From positions 1-64,000 of the forward strand of contig NZ_JAKFUM010000022.1 in the NCBI RefSeq assembly GCF_021732705.1: 64,000 nt of DNA. Reading direction: 5' to 3'. Every line of letters starts with the position of its first letter. Positions within the stretch are counted from its first letter, which is position 1. Below are positions 1-9,417 of this stretch, one piece after another. The translations under genes and the position numbers were made by a program. The stretch is from Nevskia sp. GTDB taxonomy: Bacteria > Pseudomonadota > Gammaproteobacteria > Nevskiales > Nevskiaceae. The notes under the pieces were generated by a model. That model was given only the letters and a program-made list of their open reading frames with translations, was not told where the DNA came from and searched no databases.

Positions 1-825
<825 letters not shown>

Positions 826-966
826 GGTAGACGCTGGGCGGCAGCGGAACGACCTGCCTGAGTAGCGAGCGCTCTTCGCACGATGGCAAGTTTGTCCATC
901 GCGTTTGTGCGCAAAGCGCATCCTACATTACTCCAGTAAGCACAACATCACGAGGAGCGGCCAGCC

Positions 967-2802
967 ATGCGACTGCTGCATTACATCGAAATCGAGAATT
1001 TCAAGCGTTTCGGCGAGAGGCAGCGCATCGAGCTGGATCACCCGGCGGTACTAATAGGCCCCAACAACTGCGGCAAGACCAGCGCCATTCAGGCACTGGC
1101 ACTTTGGTCCCAGGCGGTGCAAACCTGGTTCGACGCCAAGCGGGATTCGTCGGCCAAAGAGCGCACGGCTACCTCGATCAACCGTTTGAATATTGTGGCG
1201 GTGCCGGTTCAGCGCACGCGCTTCTTCTGGCACAACACCCAAGTGCGCAAAGGCAACAAGGAAATTCCGTTGATCATTACGGTCGGCGTGGAATTCAACG
1301 GGAATGTTCACGCGCTTCCGATGCGTTTCCGCAATCAGGGTGACGAGCTCGTGTATTGCACGCCGGACGATGCCGTACTCGCCGATCTTGCACTGCTGGG
1401 GTACGCCGCGAAGATCAAGGTGGAGCTGCTGTACCCGATGTCCGGGCTGGACACCGAAGAGCCGGTCCTGCAGCCCGGGCGCGTCGATGTGCTGCTTGGC
1501 CAAGGCCGCACGGCAGATGTGCTGCGCAATCTGTGCCTGACCGTTGCAAAGTCATCGACCACGGATTGGCAGCGCGTTGCCGCGCTGATGCAGCGACTGT
1601 TCAAGGTGGAACTAGGCACGCCCGAAGAAACCACACGCGGCAGCATCACGCTCAGCTATCGGCAGGCCGAGGTGAAGGAGGCGCTGGATATTTCGTCCGC
1701 CGGCCGCGGCATGTTGCAAATGCTGCTGGTGTTCGCGTACTTATATTCACACAAGGGTGGCGTGCTGCTGGTGGACGAACCTGATGCCCACCTGGAGATT
1801 CTTCGTCAGAAGCAGGTGTACGTGCTGTTGCGCGACATCGCCAGCGAAAATGGCTCGCAGGTGGTCATGGTCACTCACTCGGAAGTGATCTTGGACGAGG
1901 CACTGGACAAGAACCTGACCCTGCTGCTGGAAGGTCGCGCCGACGATCTGGCCCGCAAGCAGGATATTCGCAATAGCCTCAAGCACTTTGGGGCAGAGCA
2001 TTACGTTAAGGCACGCCAACGCGGTTATGTGCTGTACGTCGAAGGCGGCACCGATGTGGACATGCTGCGGGCGCTTGCGCAGCGCCTTGAACACCGGGCT
2101 GCGGAGCTTTGGGATGAGCGCATCAACACTTTCTACGTGCAGAACAATTATCCGCAGCAGGATGCAGATGCAGAGTTGGAGCGAGTGGAGGGCGGCTTCG
2201 GCATTACTCCAAGGGACCACTTCAACGCGCTGCGCAATCTGCTGCCGACACTGCGAGGTCTCGCGATTCTCGATAACGACGGCCAGAACCGTCAGGACCG
2301 CGACGAAGGCTCGCTGACCCTGCGCTATTGGCGGCGCTATGAAGCCGAGAACTACTTCATTACCCCTGAACTGCTACGCCGCTACGCAAGAAGCCACAAT
2401 CCACCCAATGATCTGTTTACCGACCAGGCCCACACGGCGATCGATGCGGCGCTGGTCGAGGTCATCACGGAGTCCGTGTTTGATGGCAGCCGGGAGGATT
2501 ATCAAGCTTGGGCTGCTTCGCCCCCAGATGCTGCACGCTTGATATGGGAATCCAAGACCGAACGCCGCAAGCTGAGCGCGCTAGCAGAAGACTTCTTCCG
2601 TCGGTTGGCCCAGCGTACGGGTGGCGGCATGTTGCTAACCAAGGGCGAACTGCATCTCCTCGTCCCCTTCGCTGAGTTATCAGCGTCCGCCAAGGCCGAA
2701 GTGCTGGTCAAGCTGGATTTACTGGCGGACCTATTTCTTCAAGCGCAGCGAGCTCGGGACGCAATGCTGCCGGACGGGAGTGCGATAACGTCGCCCGGAT
2801 GA
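967..2802 (+). CDS. OLD-family ATP-dependent endonuclease (ABC ATPase + TOPRIM)
   Basis: A 611-residue protein with an ABC/SMC-like ATPase: Walker A GPNNCGKTS at residues 31-39, a signature-like SSAGRGM near 243, and Walker B LLVDEPDAH near 270, followed by a VTHS switch. A TOPRIM nuclease domain follows: YVEGGTDVDML (acidic residue) near 357, ILDNDG (DxD) near 434, and the RRYEAENYF element typical of this family near 457. Members of the OLD/GajA superfamily cut DNA and several act in phage defence. No GajB-like helicase, reverse transcriptase or other partner is adjacent, so this is a stand-alone OLD-type gene. It lies between prfC and a patch of decayed genes, has more A/T than its neighbours, and looks horizontally acquired. 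A defence role is inference. Confidence 0.85.
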   Translation: MRLLHYIEIENFKRFGERQRIELDHPAVLIGPNNCGKTSAIQALALWSQAVQTWFDAKRDSSAKERTATSINRLNIVAVPVQRTRFFWHNTQVRKGNKEIPLIITVGVEFNGNVHALPMRFRNQGDELVYCTPDDAVLADLALLGYAAKIKVELLYPMSGLDTEEPVLQPGRVDVLLGQGRTADVLRNLCLTVAKSSTTDWQRVAALMQRLFKVELGTPEETTRGSITLSYRQAEVKEALDISSAGRGMLQMLLVFAYLYSHKGGVLLVDEPDAHLEILRQKQVYVLLRDIASENGSQVVMVTHSEVILDEALDKNLTLLLEGRADDLARKQDIRNSLKHFGAEHYVKARQRGYVLYVEGGTDVDMLRALAQRLEHRAAELWDERINTFYVQNNYPQQDADAELERVEGGFGITPRDHFNALRNLLPTLRGLAILDNDGQNRQDRDEGSLTLRYWRRYEAENYFITPELLRRYARSHNPPNDLFTDQAHTAIDAALVEVITESVFDGSREDYQAWAASPPDAARLIWESKTERRKLSALAEDFFRRLAQRTGGGMLLTKGELHLLVPFAELSASAKAEVLVKLDLLADLFLQAQRARDAMLPDGSAITSPG

Positions 2803-2988
2803 AATCCAGGCTACGCGTGGTCTCTCACAGCTGGTTGCTGAGTAACCATACGGCTCGCATTGCGGCGGCACCGCACGAATTCACCCCATTTCGATTGCCG
2901 TCGCCTCCACACGCATAGCTTGTAATGAACGCACGATGTCGCGCCGGGAATTACGGTGACCCCTTCTCCAATCACGATGTCAGTCGAA

Positions 2989-3240
2989 CGTCTCGACGCC
3001 GAGCACGGGAACGCACCAAGCCCTCCTTAAGCATCCAACCCCCTCAACCACTCATCCGTCGCCGCATCCGCCTGAAACATCAGGTTCACGCGCAGCGATC
3101 CGGCTGTGATGTCGGATGGCACTCTTGGGGTGGTGATCATGCTCAGCAGGTTGATCGGCTGGCCGTCGAGGCAATAGCATTCCACCAATGCTGGGCCCTC
3201 GTTGGTCGGGGCGCTCGTTACGGTGACACGTTACCCATTC
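2989..3240 (-). pseudogene. Decayed C-terminus of an XRE/MltR-type regulator (paralogue of 6619-7410)
   Basis: On the minus strand this segment aligns, with many substitutions but long shared runs, to the 3' end of the intact regulator at 6619-7410 and its downstream flank. For example, GCTCAGCAGGTTGATCGGCT occurs in both. Only about the last 70 codons have a counterpart. The DNA-binding N-terminus is missing and the frame is not maintained. Homology starts with CGTCTCGACGCCGAGCACGG, also present at 6581 downstream of the intact gene. It is therefore a remnant, not a gene. Confidence 0.8.
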
Positions 3241-3329
3241 ACCACATCGTTCGGTCGAAGTTGATGCGATCGCCCACTGCCCTCCCCCGCTATCCCAAGG
3301 GAAGGAAGACCGGCCGCTCAAGCGCTCAG

Positions 3330-3591
3330 TCTTTCGCAGAGCCCCCAACGAGATCGCCTTCACGCCACCCGCCATCGGATGACGCTCGATGCGGTGATAG
3401 ACAACAAACTCGGCATCCGGCTGCACATCCTCGTATGCGCAGTGGAAGCCTCGCTCGAGCTTCGGAGTGACGCTGCGTTTGATCTCGATGGCCTACGGGC
3501 CTTTGCCGGGGATGGTCAGCACGAGGTTGACCTCCGCACCCAAGGCGGTGCGGACGAGGCAGGCCTGCGCGCCGTCAGGGGCAGCGGCTAC
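3330..3591 (-). pseudogene. Remnant of a DUF4143-type ATPase C-terminus, with an internal stop
   Basis: The minus strand encodes a relic of the DUF4143 C-terminal domain: VAAAPDGAQ, then GAEVNLVLTIPGKGP, a TAG stop at 3493-3495, then AIEIKRSVTPKLERGFH and MAGGVKAISL. The second copy at 7976-8335 reads GKGPWAIEIKRS here, so the stop is a single TGG-to-TAG change. The AAA ATPase part of the parental gene is absent. Intact DUF4143 proteins are ATPases of about 380-400 residues and uncertain role, often found in mobile regions. The remnant is joined at its 5' end to a piece of sirtuin gene (3592-3663). Confidence 0.8.
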
Positions 3592-3663
3592 CTCGGCGAT
3601 GGCGTCGGCAGGCCAGACCGCACCGGGCGTGCAGATCCCCGCAAAGCGATCGGCGATGTCCAC
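3592..3663 (-). pseudogene. Short internal sirtuin gene fragment fused to the DUF4143 remnant
   Basis: The 24 codons read VDIADRFAGICTPGAVWPAD and so on. They match VDDADLFVGIGTSGAVWPAA of the intact sirtuin at 8487-9230, a conserved Rossmann-fold stretch of that family. The reading frame continues directly into the DUF4143 remnant. The join must come from a deletion or rearrangement, because in the better preserved copy the two genes are separate and in the same strand order. The match is short, so the call rests on the conserved core and on the shared gene order. Confidence 0.65.
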
Positions 3664-3797
3664 CTGCATCGCGACCGGCTTGCTATCCGCCTGACGCAGC
3701 CATCTCGCCGGCCGCAAGTCTCGCCGTCAGACCGCAGAATCTGCGCCGGTCCTTTCAGCCAACGCCTCGCGCCAAGCTGACTCCGCCCGCGGCCGAC

Positions 3798-6389
3798 TCA
3801 GCGCAGGATCGGCAACAGGCCGGGCAGAGACAGATAGCTTTCGCGGACGCCCCCGAAGTTCATGGAATTGCGATCCGGACCGCGGGCCAGCAGGCCCATG
3901 CCCCGGCGGGCAAATGCATCGGCGATGCGGGCGGCATCTCGGCGGTCGCGAGCGCGCGCGGCGGCGATGAGTGCATCGCGTGCTTCCAGCAGCGTCGGCG
4001 CGACGGGCGTCATCTTCAGGCCGGCGATCAGGTAGTCCTTCATTCGCGTCTGGGCTTCGAGATGGCTGTGGCGCGGATCGTTGAGCAGGTTGACGTAGGC
4101 TTCCCAGAGGGCGTTGCACCAGATGCTTCCGGCGTTGTGAACCTGCGAATTGGGCAGGGCCGCCGGCCCCGGATTGATCGGTGCGCGGTCGGGCAGCGGC
4201 TCGCCATCGGCGATGTGCCGGAAGGTCAACGGAAACAGGTCGAAGTCGGTCGAGTACGGCGCTCGGCGAATGCCGAAGTAGCCATTGCGGCTCGAGAAGT
4301 GCGACACGCCGTGAGCACCCTGATGACGATCGTTTCCCGGGATCAGGCGATCGTCTTCGCGAACCGACAGCAGCAGCGCATTGAAATCGCTCCAGCCTTC
4401 GCCCATCGCGCGGCCCTGCTGGTTGATCAAGCCCATCGAATCGCCGATCAGACGGTTGCTGGCGTAGTGGAACCACTCGTGGGCGACGATCTGGTTGTCC
4501 AGCGTGCTGTCGACGTCGAAGCTGGTGTCGCGACGCATGCGGATGCGCACCGGCCCGGCTGCCAGCCCACCGCGAAGGCGGTCGGCATCGGGACCGGACA
4601 CGCTGAGCACCGGGATATCGACGCCGGGTGCCGCCATGGACAGGTTGAATGGCGTCGCGGCGCCCGACGTGAAAACCACGCCGACCGCGCCTGCCGCGTC
4701 GGCATTGATCACCTGCTGGGCCCCCGTGCAGGCGTTGGACGCGGTCAGCAGCGCAATGCGGCCGACGACCGCGGCGGGATCGAGCGACGCCGGCTGGCAG
4801 GCGTTGTTCTCCGCACTCCCCGCTGCGGCAATCGCAACCAGGTCCGCTTGCAGATCGAACCGCTGCGGGCCGATCACCGAGGTGCCAAACGGCAGCGAGC
4901 CGGCGATCGCCGCCGGTGCCGTCACCGTCACTTCGCCCGGTGCGGGCAGCGAGAAGTTGTAGTCCCACAGGAACATTTGCATGCGCGGCGACTGCCCGTC
5001 GGCCGGCGTTCGCATGTTCGCGTTGTTGCGGCCGCTGTAGTCCTGGCTTTCGGCGAGGATCGGGTCATTGCCGACACCGCCGCGTCCGTAATTGTCGGTC
5101 TGGGCGTTGCCTGCCGCTTCGTCGAAACCGTTGTCGTACCACCAGTCATGCAGCCAGTTGTTGACGTAGAACAGGTTGACGCCCGCGTGCTGGCGCTGCG
5201 TCATGGGTGTTGGGTCGCCGTCCACCGCATAGGGGTAGTCGAAGCTCGAGGAACCGCTGAGCGTCGGGCGCAAGTCGGCACTTTCGGGCGTGAAGCCGTC
5301 GGGTGCAGCGAGATCGAGGTAGGCGTCGACATTGTTGCCGCGGGTGACGCCGGCACCGGCCGCCAGCCAGGGATCGGCGCTGACGATCGGGCTGCTGGCC
5401 AGGGTCACCAGCTGGGTCGCCGCCCGTAATGGAGGCGCCTCGATATTCGGGAACCGCCCCTCGAACGGCACCAGCGCGTTGCCGCGCGGGCTGTCGAACG
5501 GTTGCCGGATGCCGTTGGCATCGGCGAACACCCGATAGCTGTACTCGGCGTCCTCGACCAGATTCTTGCGCGCCAGCACCTCGCCGTCGTCGGCGGCAAT
5601 CACGCTGGCGTAGGCCAGCATCTCGCCGTCGTCACCGGCCTGCCCGGACAGCTCCACGTAGTACGCAGGCCGCAGCGTATTGCCGAGCGCGTACCACACC
5701 GGTTTGCTGCGCGGTGCCGCGTCGAACCGCAGCGTGCGGGTACGGGTTCCCGCGCGGGGGGAGGGGTCGAAGTGGGTGTAGTCACCGAACCGTCCTCCGG
5801 CCTTGAATGACGGCGTCACGGACCCGGAGCCGAGCAGATCGGCATGCGCCAGCTCCAGCGCGCGTTCGGCCGCAAGGCGATGGCCGCTGCCCGGTGACGA
5901 TGTCGCATCGGCAAAACTGCCGGACGTGGCGACCAGCCGCAGATCGCGATCCATCATCACGTTCAGCTCCCGGCCCAGCACCGGCAAGCCGGCGTGTTGC
6001 TGGCGGAACCGCGCGATCAGGGCGCCACGCCCGGTGTCGTGCAGCTCGAACATCCGCGCGTCCGAGACTTGCGCGGCGGTGATCCGCAACGCGTCCTGTT
6101 GCGCGCGCAGGTAATGGCGCGCCGCGTCGCCCGCCGCCTGAGCAGGACGCAGCGGCTGCAGGCGCGCTGGTGGCAGATCGGCCGCCGGCCACAGGAAAGT
6201 GGCGGCACCGCGCGCGGCGTCGAACTCGGACGGAAGGCCGTCGAGCGTCGGCAGGCGAACGCGGGCAACGGCCGGATCGCTGCTCGCGCGAAGCTGCGCG
6301 GCCAGCGCGGCATCATGATTCGCCGGACCCGCCCAGGCGGCTGCGCCCACGAGAAAGAGTGCCGACACTCCGATCGAACGTGCATGCAT
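3798..6389 (-). CDS. Secreted M36-family (fungalysin-like) zinc metallopeptidase with PA domain
   Basis: About 863 residues from the ATG at 6389, chosen because it is followed by a clear Sec signal peptide (MHARSIGVSALFLVGAAAWA); an upstream ATG at 6449 would put 20 unlikely residues before it. An N-terminal FTP-like propeptide region is followed by the M36 catalytic domain. A protease-associated domain (around ACQPASLDPAAVVGRIALLT and AAGAVGVVFTSG) is inserted before the zinc site. The zinc motif HEWFH in VAHEWFHYASNR supplies two His ligands, and GEGWSDFNALLL carries the downstream acidic ligand. M36 enzymes are extracellular endopeptidases made as zymogens. The gene stands alone between the two copies of the regulator/DUF4143/sirtuin region. 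Confidence 0.88.
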   Translation of the reverse strand: MHARSIGVSALFLVGAAAWAGPANHDAALAAQLRASSDPAVARVRLPTLDGLPSEFDAARGAATFLWPAADLPPARLQPLRPAQAAGDAARHYLRAQQDALRITAAQVSDARMFELHDTGRGALIARFRQQHAGLPVLGRELNVMMDRDLRLVATSGSFADATSSPGSGHRLAAERALELAHADLLGSGSVTPSFKAGGRFGDYTHFDPSPRAGTRTRTLRFDAAPRSKPVWYALGNTLRPAYYVELSGQAGDDGEMLAYASVIAADDGEVLARKNLVEDAEYSYRVFADANGIRQPFDSPRGNALVPFEGRFPNIEAPPLRAATQLVTLASSPIVSADPWLAAGAGVTRGNNVDAYLDLAAPDGFTPESADLRPTLSGSSSFDYPYAVDGDPTPMTQRQHAGVNLFYVNNWLHDWWYDNGFDEAAGNAQTDNYGRGGVGNDPILAESQDYSGRNNANMRTPADGQSPRMQMFLWDYNFSLPAPGEVTVTAPAAIAGSLPFGTSVIGPQRFDLQADLVAIAAAGSAENNACQPASLDPAAVVGRIALLTASNACTGAQQVINADAAGAVGVVFTSGAATPFNLSMAAPGVDIPVLSVSGPDADRLRGGLAAGPVRIRMRRDTSFDVDSTLDNQIVAHEWFHYASNRLIGDSMGLINQQGRAMGEGWSDFNALLLSVREDDRLIPGNDRHQGAHGVSHFSSRNGYFGIRRAPYSTDFDLFPLTFRHIADGEPLPDRAPINPGPAALPNSQVHNAGSIWCNALWEAYVNLLNDPRHSHLEAQTRMKDYLIAGLKMTPVAPTLLEARDALIAAARARDRRDAARIADAFARRGMGLLARGPDRNSMNFGGVRESYLSLPGLLPILR

Positions 6390-6618
6390 GGGGCGTGATC
6401 CCGCAAGTGATGACCCGGGGATGACGACACTGCAATTGCGGCGGAGCAAGGATTCCGGTCAAGGCCGACAGCCCGAACCGATGAACGGCGCGTCAGTCCA
6501 TTGCGCCGCAGCCCGCAGATTCACTGACGTGCTGGCCTGGAGTGACGGTGACACCTTGCTCGTTCACCTTATTGATTGACCGTCTCGACGCCGAGCACGG
6601 GCACGTCCCAAGCCCGCC

Positions 6619-7410
6619 TCAAGCATCCAACCCCCTCAGCCACTCATCCGTCGCCGCATCCGCCGGAAACAGCAGATTCACGCGCAGCGAACCGGCGGTG
6701 ATGTCGGACGGCACGCCGGGGGTGGTCATCATGCTCAGCAGGTTGATCGGCTGGCCGTCGAGGGAATAGCGCTCCAGCAGCGCAGGTGCTGCGTCGGTCA
6801 GGGCGGCGGGTATCGCGAGCCATGCCTGCATGTGCGGATAAGCGGCGATGGCGCGGACCCGCGCGTGGCAGGTGGCGTCGCGCACAATGCATTGCCAGTA
6901 GCCGGGCACCCAGCTTTCGGGTTCGCGCATGTAGCGGACCAGACCGTCCGGATGAAAGCTGAGCGTCAGCAAGTTGCGCACCGGCTGGCTGCCGCCCGCA
7001 TCGGGCCAGACGCTGGCGGGCAGTTCGAGCATCGCCAGCAAGCGTTCCAGCGGCGCATTGGTGGCGAGCACGTCGTAATCGGCGTCCAGCAGCATCGCCG
7101 GGTATGGCGCCTGCTGCTCGATCAGCCGCCATGCGGCCTGGCGGATCGGCGCGTAGGCGGCTTCGCGCAACGGGCCTTCGGGGACCGGCGGCAGGAACCC
7201 GGCAGCTTCGAACAGTGCGTTGCGATCGACCATCGACAAGGCCAGCGCGCCGGCAAGGCGAGTCAGCAGATCGCGGCCCGGCTTGGCGCGGCCGGATTCG
7301 AGAAAACTCAGATGGCGCTGGGTGGTGCCGGTGGCCGTCGCCAGATCAAGTTGCGACAGCGCGCGAACACGGCGGTGTCGGCGCAGCAGGTCGGGCAGCG
7401 TGTGGCTCAT
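6619..7410 (-). CDS. XRE-family transcriptional regulator with MltR-type ligand-binding domain
   Basis: A 263-residue protein starting at 7410 (MSHTLPDLLRRHRRVRALSQ). The open frame extends further upstream but without protein-like sequence. The N-terminal helix-turn-helix includes SQLDLATATGTTQRHLSFLE (residues about 19-38). The rest (DYDVLATNAPLERLL and the C-terminal half) matches the MmyB/MltR ligand-binding domain common in these regulators. Such regulators usually control a divergently transcribed gene, here the NTF2-like gene 110 bp away, and a palindrome lies between them. The ligand is unknown. A degraded copy of its 3' end is at 2989-3240. Confidence 0.85.
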   Translation of the reverse strand: MSHTLPDLLRRHRRVRALSQLDLATATGTTQRHLSFLESGRAKPGRDLLTRLAGALALSMVDRNALFEAAGFLPPVPEGPLREAAYAPIRQAAWRLIEQQAPYPAMLLDADYDVLATNAPLERLLAMLELPASVWPDAGGSQPVRNLLTLSFHPDGLVRYMREPESWVPGYWQCIVRDATCHARVRAIAAYPHMQAWLAIPAALTDAAPALLERYSLDGQPINLLSMMTTPGVPSDITAGSLRVNLLFPADAATDEWLRGLDA

Positions 7411-7445
7411 GCCGGAATCATGCGCGGCACGCGCGCGCGGTCGCC

Positions 7446-7461
7446 ATTCCCTGCCGGGAAT
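7446..7461. promoter_or_regulatory. Candidate operator palindrome in the divergent promoter region
   Basis: ATTCCC-TGCC-GGGAAT is a perfect 6-bp inverted repeat with a 4-bp spacer, 36 bp from the start of the XRE regulator and 60 bp from the start of the divergent NTF2-like gene. The position suits an autoregulatory binding site. No -35/-10 pair was assigned with confidence. Confidence 0.4.
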
Positions 7462-7520
7462 TGAGGCGGCGCGGATCGCCAGCGGATGCTCGTGTTCCCA
7501 CTCCTTGGACGCGCACCGAC

Positions 7521-7988
7521 ATGACGGCACCGATCGACATCTTCCCCCGCTGGCAGGCCTGGATTGCTGCATTCGACGATGCGGTGGCCCGCGATGACTG
7601 GTCCGGGCTGGCCGAGTTCCTGACCGAGGACGTGGTCTACCGGGTCAGCGGCTCGCCGTTCGACTGCCATCTGCGCGGCCGCGATGCGGTGATCGCCGGT
7701 TTCGCGCGCTCGGTGCGCGGCTTCGACCGGCGCATGCAGCGGCGCGATTGGTCTGCGATCGGCATCCGTGTGTATCCGTCGGGTTACGTTACCTGTCGCA
7801 TTCACAGCGCCTATCGCCTCGACGATGCCAACGCCATCTCCTTCGAAGCGACCGGACACTGGGGCTTTCGCGATGGCCGGATCGACCTGATGCTCGATTT
7901 CTACGACGACAGTCAGCGCGACGTGCAACTCGCCCTCGGTGCGCTGACGGCGCTGCAGGGCCATGTCGACCCGCGTTATGCCGACTGA
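7521..7988 (+). CDS. NTF2-like / SnoaL-type small protein
   Basis: 155 residues from the ATG at 7521 (MTAPIDIFPRWQAWIAAFDD). The pattern is that of the NTF2-like cone fold: an N-terminal helix, AVARDDWSGLAEFLTEDVVY, then RGRDAVIAGFARSV, and a C-terminal sheet (GHWGFRDGRIDLMLDFYDDS). Members are polyketide cyclases, isomerases or binding proteins, and no catalytic identity can be given here. It is divergent from the XRE/MltR regulator and is probably its target. The stop overlaps by 13 bp the end of a degenerate DUF4143 frame on the other strand. Confidence 0.75.
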   Translation: MTAPIDIFPRWQAWIAAFDDAVARDDWSGLAEFLTEDVVYRVSGSPFDCHLRGRDAVIAGFARSVRGFDRRMQRRDWSAIGIRVYPSGYVTCRIHSAYRLDDANAISFEATGHWGFRDGRIDLMLDFYDDSQRDVQLALGALTALQGHVDPRYAD

Positions 7989-8335
7989 CGCAGCCGGTCG
8001 CAAAGTTCCACCAGCGAAATCGCCTCCACCCCACCTGCCATCGGAAATCGCTCTGCGCCGGGATAGACGACAAACCCAGCATCCGGCTGCACGTCCTCGC
8101 AGGCATGGTGGAAGCCGCGTTCGAGCTTCGGGCTGACGCTGCGCTTGATCTCGATGGCCCACGGGCCTTTGCCGGGAATGGTCAGCACGAGGTCGATCTC
8201 CGCACCGACGGCGGTGCGGTAGAAGCAGGTTTGCGCGCCTTCCGGGGCGGCGGCGAGCAGCGGTTCGATGACCCTGCCTTCCCAGCCGCTGCCGGCGATC
8301 CTCGGACCCAAAGCGGGATGTTGCGTTGCGGAATC
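7976..8335 (-). pseudogene. C-terminal fragment of a DUF4143-type ATP-binding protein
   Basis: The minus strand reads HPALGPRIAGSGWEGRVIEP, then a clean DUF4143 C-terminus: FYRTAVGAEIDLVLTIPGKG, WAIEIKRSVSPKLERGFHHA and QPDAGFVVYPGAERFPMAGG, ending at a TAA. Full family members carry an N-terminal AAA ATPase and are about four times longer. No such sequence precedes this piece, and the best start is a TTG at 8311. It is therefore a truncated relic, although its own frame is undamaged. The more decayed copy at 3330-3591 has the same part. Confidence 0.8.
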
Positions 8336-8486
8336 GCCGTGAGACCTTGCCGATGCACCACATTCTTGGGTCGAAGTCGGTGCTGCGCGCCAATCGCCCC
8401 GTTACCAGCGCGTCTCCGCTGGCGCAGGGAAAAGGGCGCAGCAGATCAAGCGTCCGGCCGGTAGCGCGGACCGAGCCCCCAGGCCG

Positions 8487-9230
8487 CTACACAGGAAACA
8501 ACGCCGCCAGGCCCACGGATGCCGGCAGCCGCAGCCGTTCGCCGTACAGCGCGGAAGCCTCGTTGTCTTCGGGATTGAGCTCGACCATGCGCGCGCCGCG
8601 AGCTCGGGCGCGTTCGGCGAAGCCGGCCGCCGGCCAGACCGCGCCGGAGGTGCCGATGCCGACGAACAGGTCGGCGTCGTCGACGAGCATCGCAGCGTGT
8701 TCGAACACGTCCGCGTTCACGGCGTCTTCAAACCACGTGATGTCCGGGCGCAGCCACGGCGCGCGCTCGGGCGAGTTGCCGGCGGCGCAGTCCGGGCAGC
8801 GGCGGCTGGCGAATGCGCTGTCCGCCATGTCTTCGCGGACGCCATGCACCGGGCAGCGCAGCCGCCACAGGCTGCCGTGCAGTTCGGCCGCGACGTGGAC
8901 ACCGGCGCGCTGCAGCAGGCCGTCAATGTTCTGCGTGATGACGTGGATGCCCGGGTGCTGCGCCTGCATCGCGCGGATGTGGGCATGGCCGGCGTGCGGC
9001 GCACAGGCGAGGACCTTGGCGCGACGCATTTCGTGGAAATCGAGCACGCGGGTCGGGTCGCGATCGAAGGCGCGCTGACAGGCGTAGTCCTGATAGCGGT
9101 AGTCGCTCCAGATGCCGCCGGCGCCGCGATAGGTCGGGACGCCGGACTCGGCCGACAGCCCGGCCCCGGTGAACAGGACGATGGTCGGAATCTCGCGCCA
9201 GGCGGCGATGACGGGGGCGTTCGGGGGCAT
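8487..9230 (-). CDS. cobB: NAD-dependent protein deacylase, sirtuin family
   Basis: 247 residues from the ATG at 9230 (MPPNAPVIAAWREIPTIVLF). The NAD-binding motifs GAGLSAESGVPTYRG and TQNIDGLLQRAG are present, and the catalytic His is in ELHGSLWRLRC. The zinc-binding Cys sites are incomplete: a CPVH pair and a CPDC pair are visible, and the Cys in LRC may be one of them. The Rossmann-side VGIGTSGAVWPAAGFAE and ELNPED motifs follow. Bacterial CobB-type sirtuins remove acetyl or other acyl groups from lysine using NAD. A fragment of a related gene is at 3592-3663. The gene is monocistronic, divergent from the lipoprotein gene at 9418. Confidence 0.9.
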   Translation of the reverse strand: MPPNAPVIAAWREIPTIVLFTGAGLSAESGVPTYRGAGGIWSDYRYQDYACQRAFDRDPTRVLDFHEMRRAKVLACAPHAGHAHIRAMQAQHPGIHVITQNIDGLLQRAGVHVAAELHGSLWRLRCPVHGVREDMADSAFASRRCPDCAAGNSPERAPWLRPDITWFEDAVNADVFEHAAMLVDDADLFVGIGTSGAVWPAAGFAERARARGARMVELNPEDNEASALYGERLRLPASVGLAALFPV

Positions 9231-9417
9231 GGCGGGCGTCGTTCGGAGTTGCTGGCGATGGATTTTCGGTATTCCGTTGCCAGAATGGCGCCTGAAGGTT
9301 GCGCGATTCGGCACCCTCGCGCGTCCGGGCGTTGGCGATTGAACGCTCAGGTTTCGTTCAGCTTCGGGTGCTAACCTCGCGTCACATTTTCACTGTTCAC
9401 AGTTCACGGAGAGACCG

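Noticed and set aside
967-2802. Gabija-type two-gene defence system
   Set aside because: Only the OLD-like nuclease is present. No UvrD-like GajB helicase lies on either side.
9392-9403. ACTGTTCACAGT upstream of the lipoprotein gene as a LexA (SOS) box
   Set aside because: Spacing does not match CTG-N10-CAG of the usual SOS box, and the gene has no DNA-damage role.
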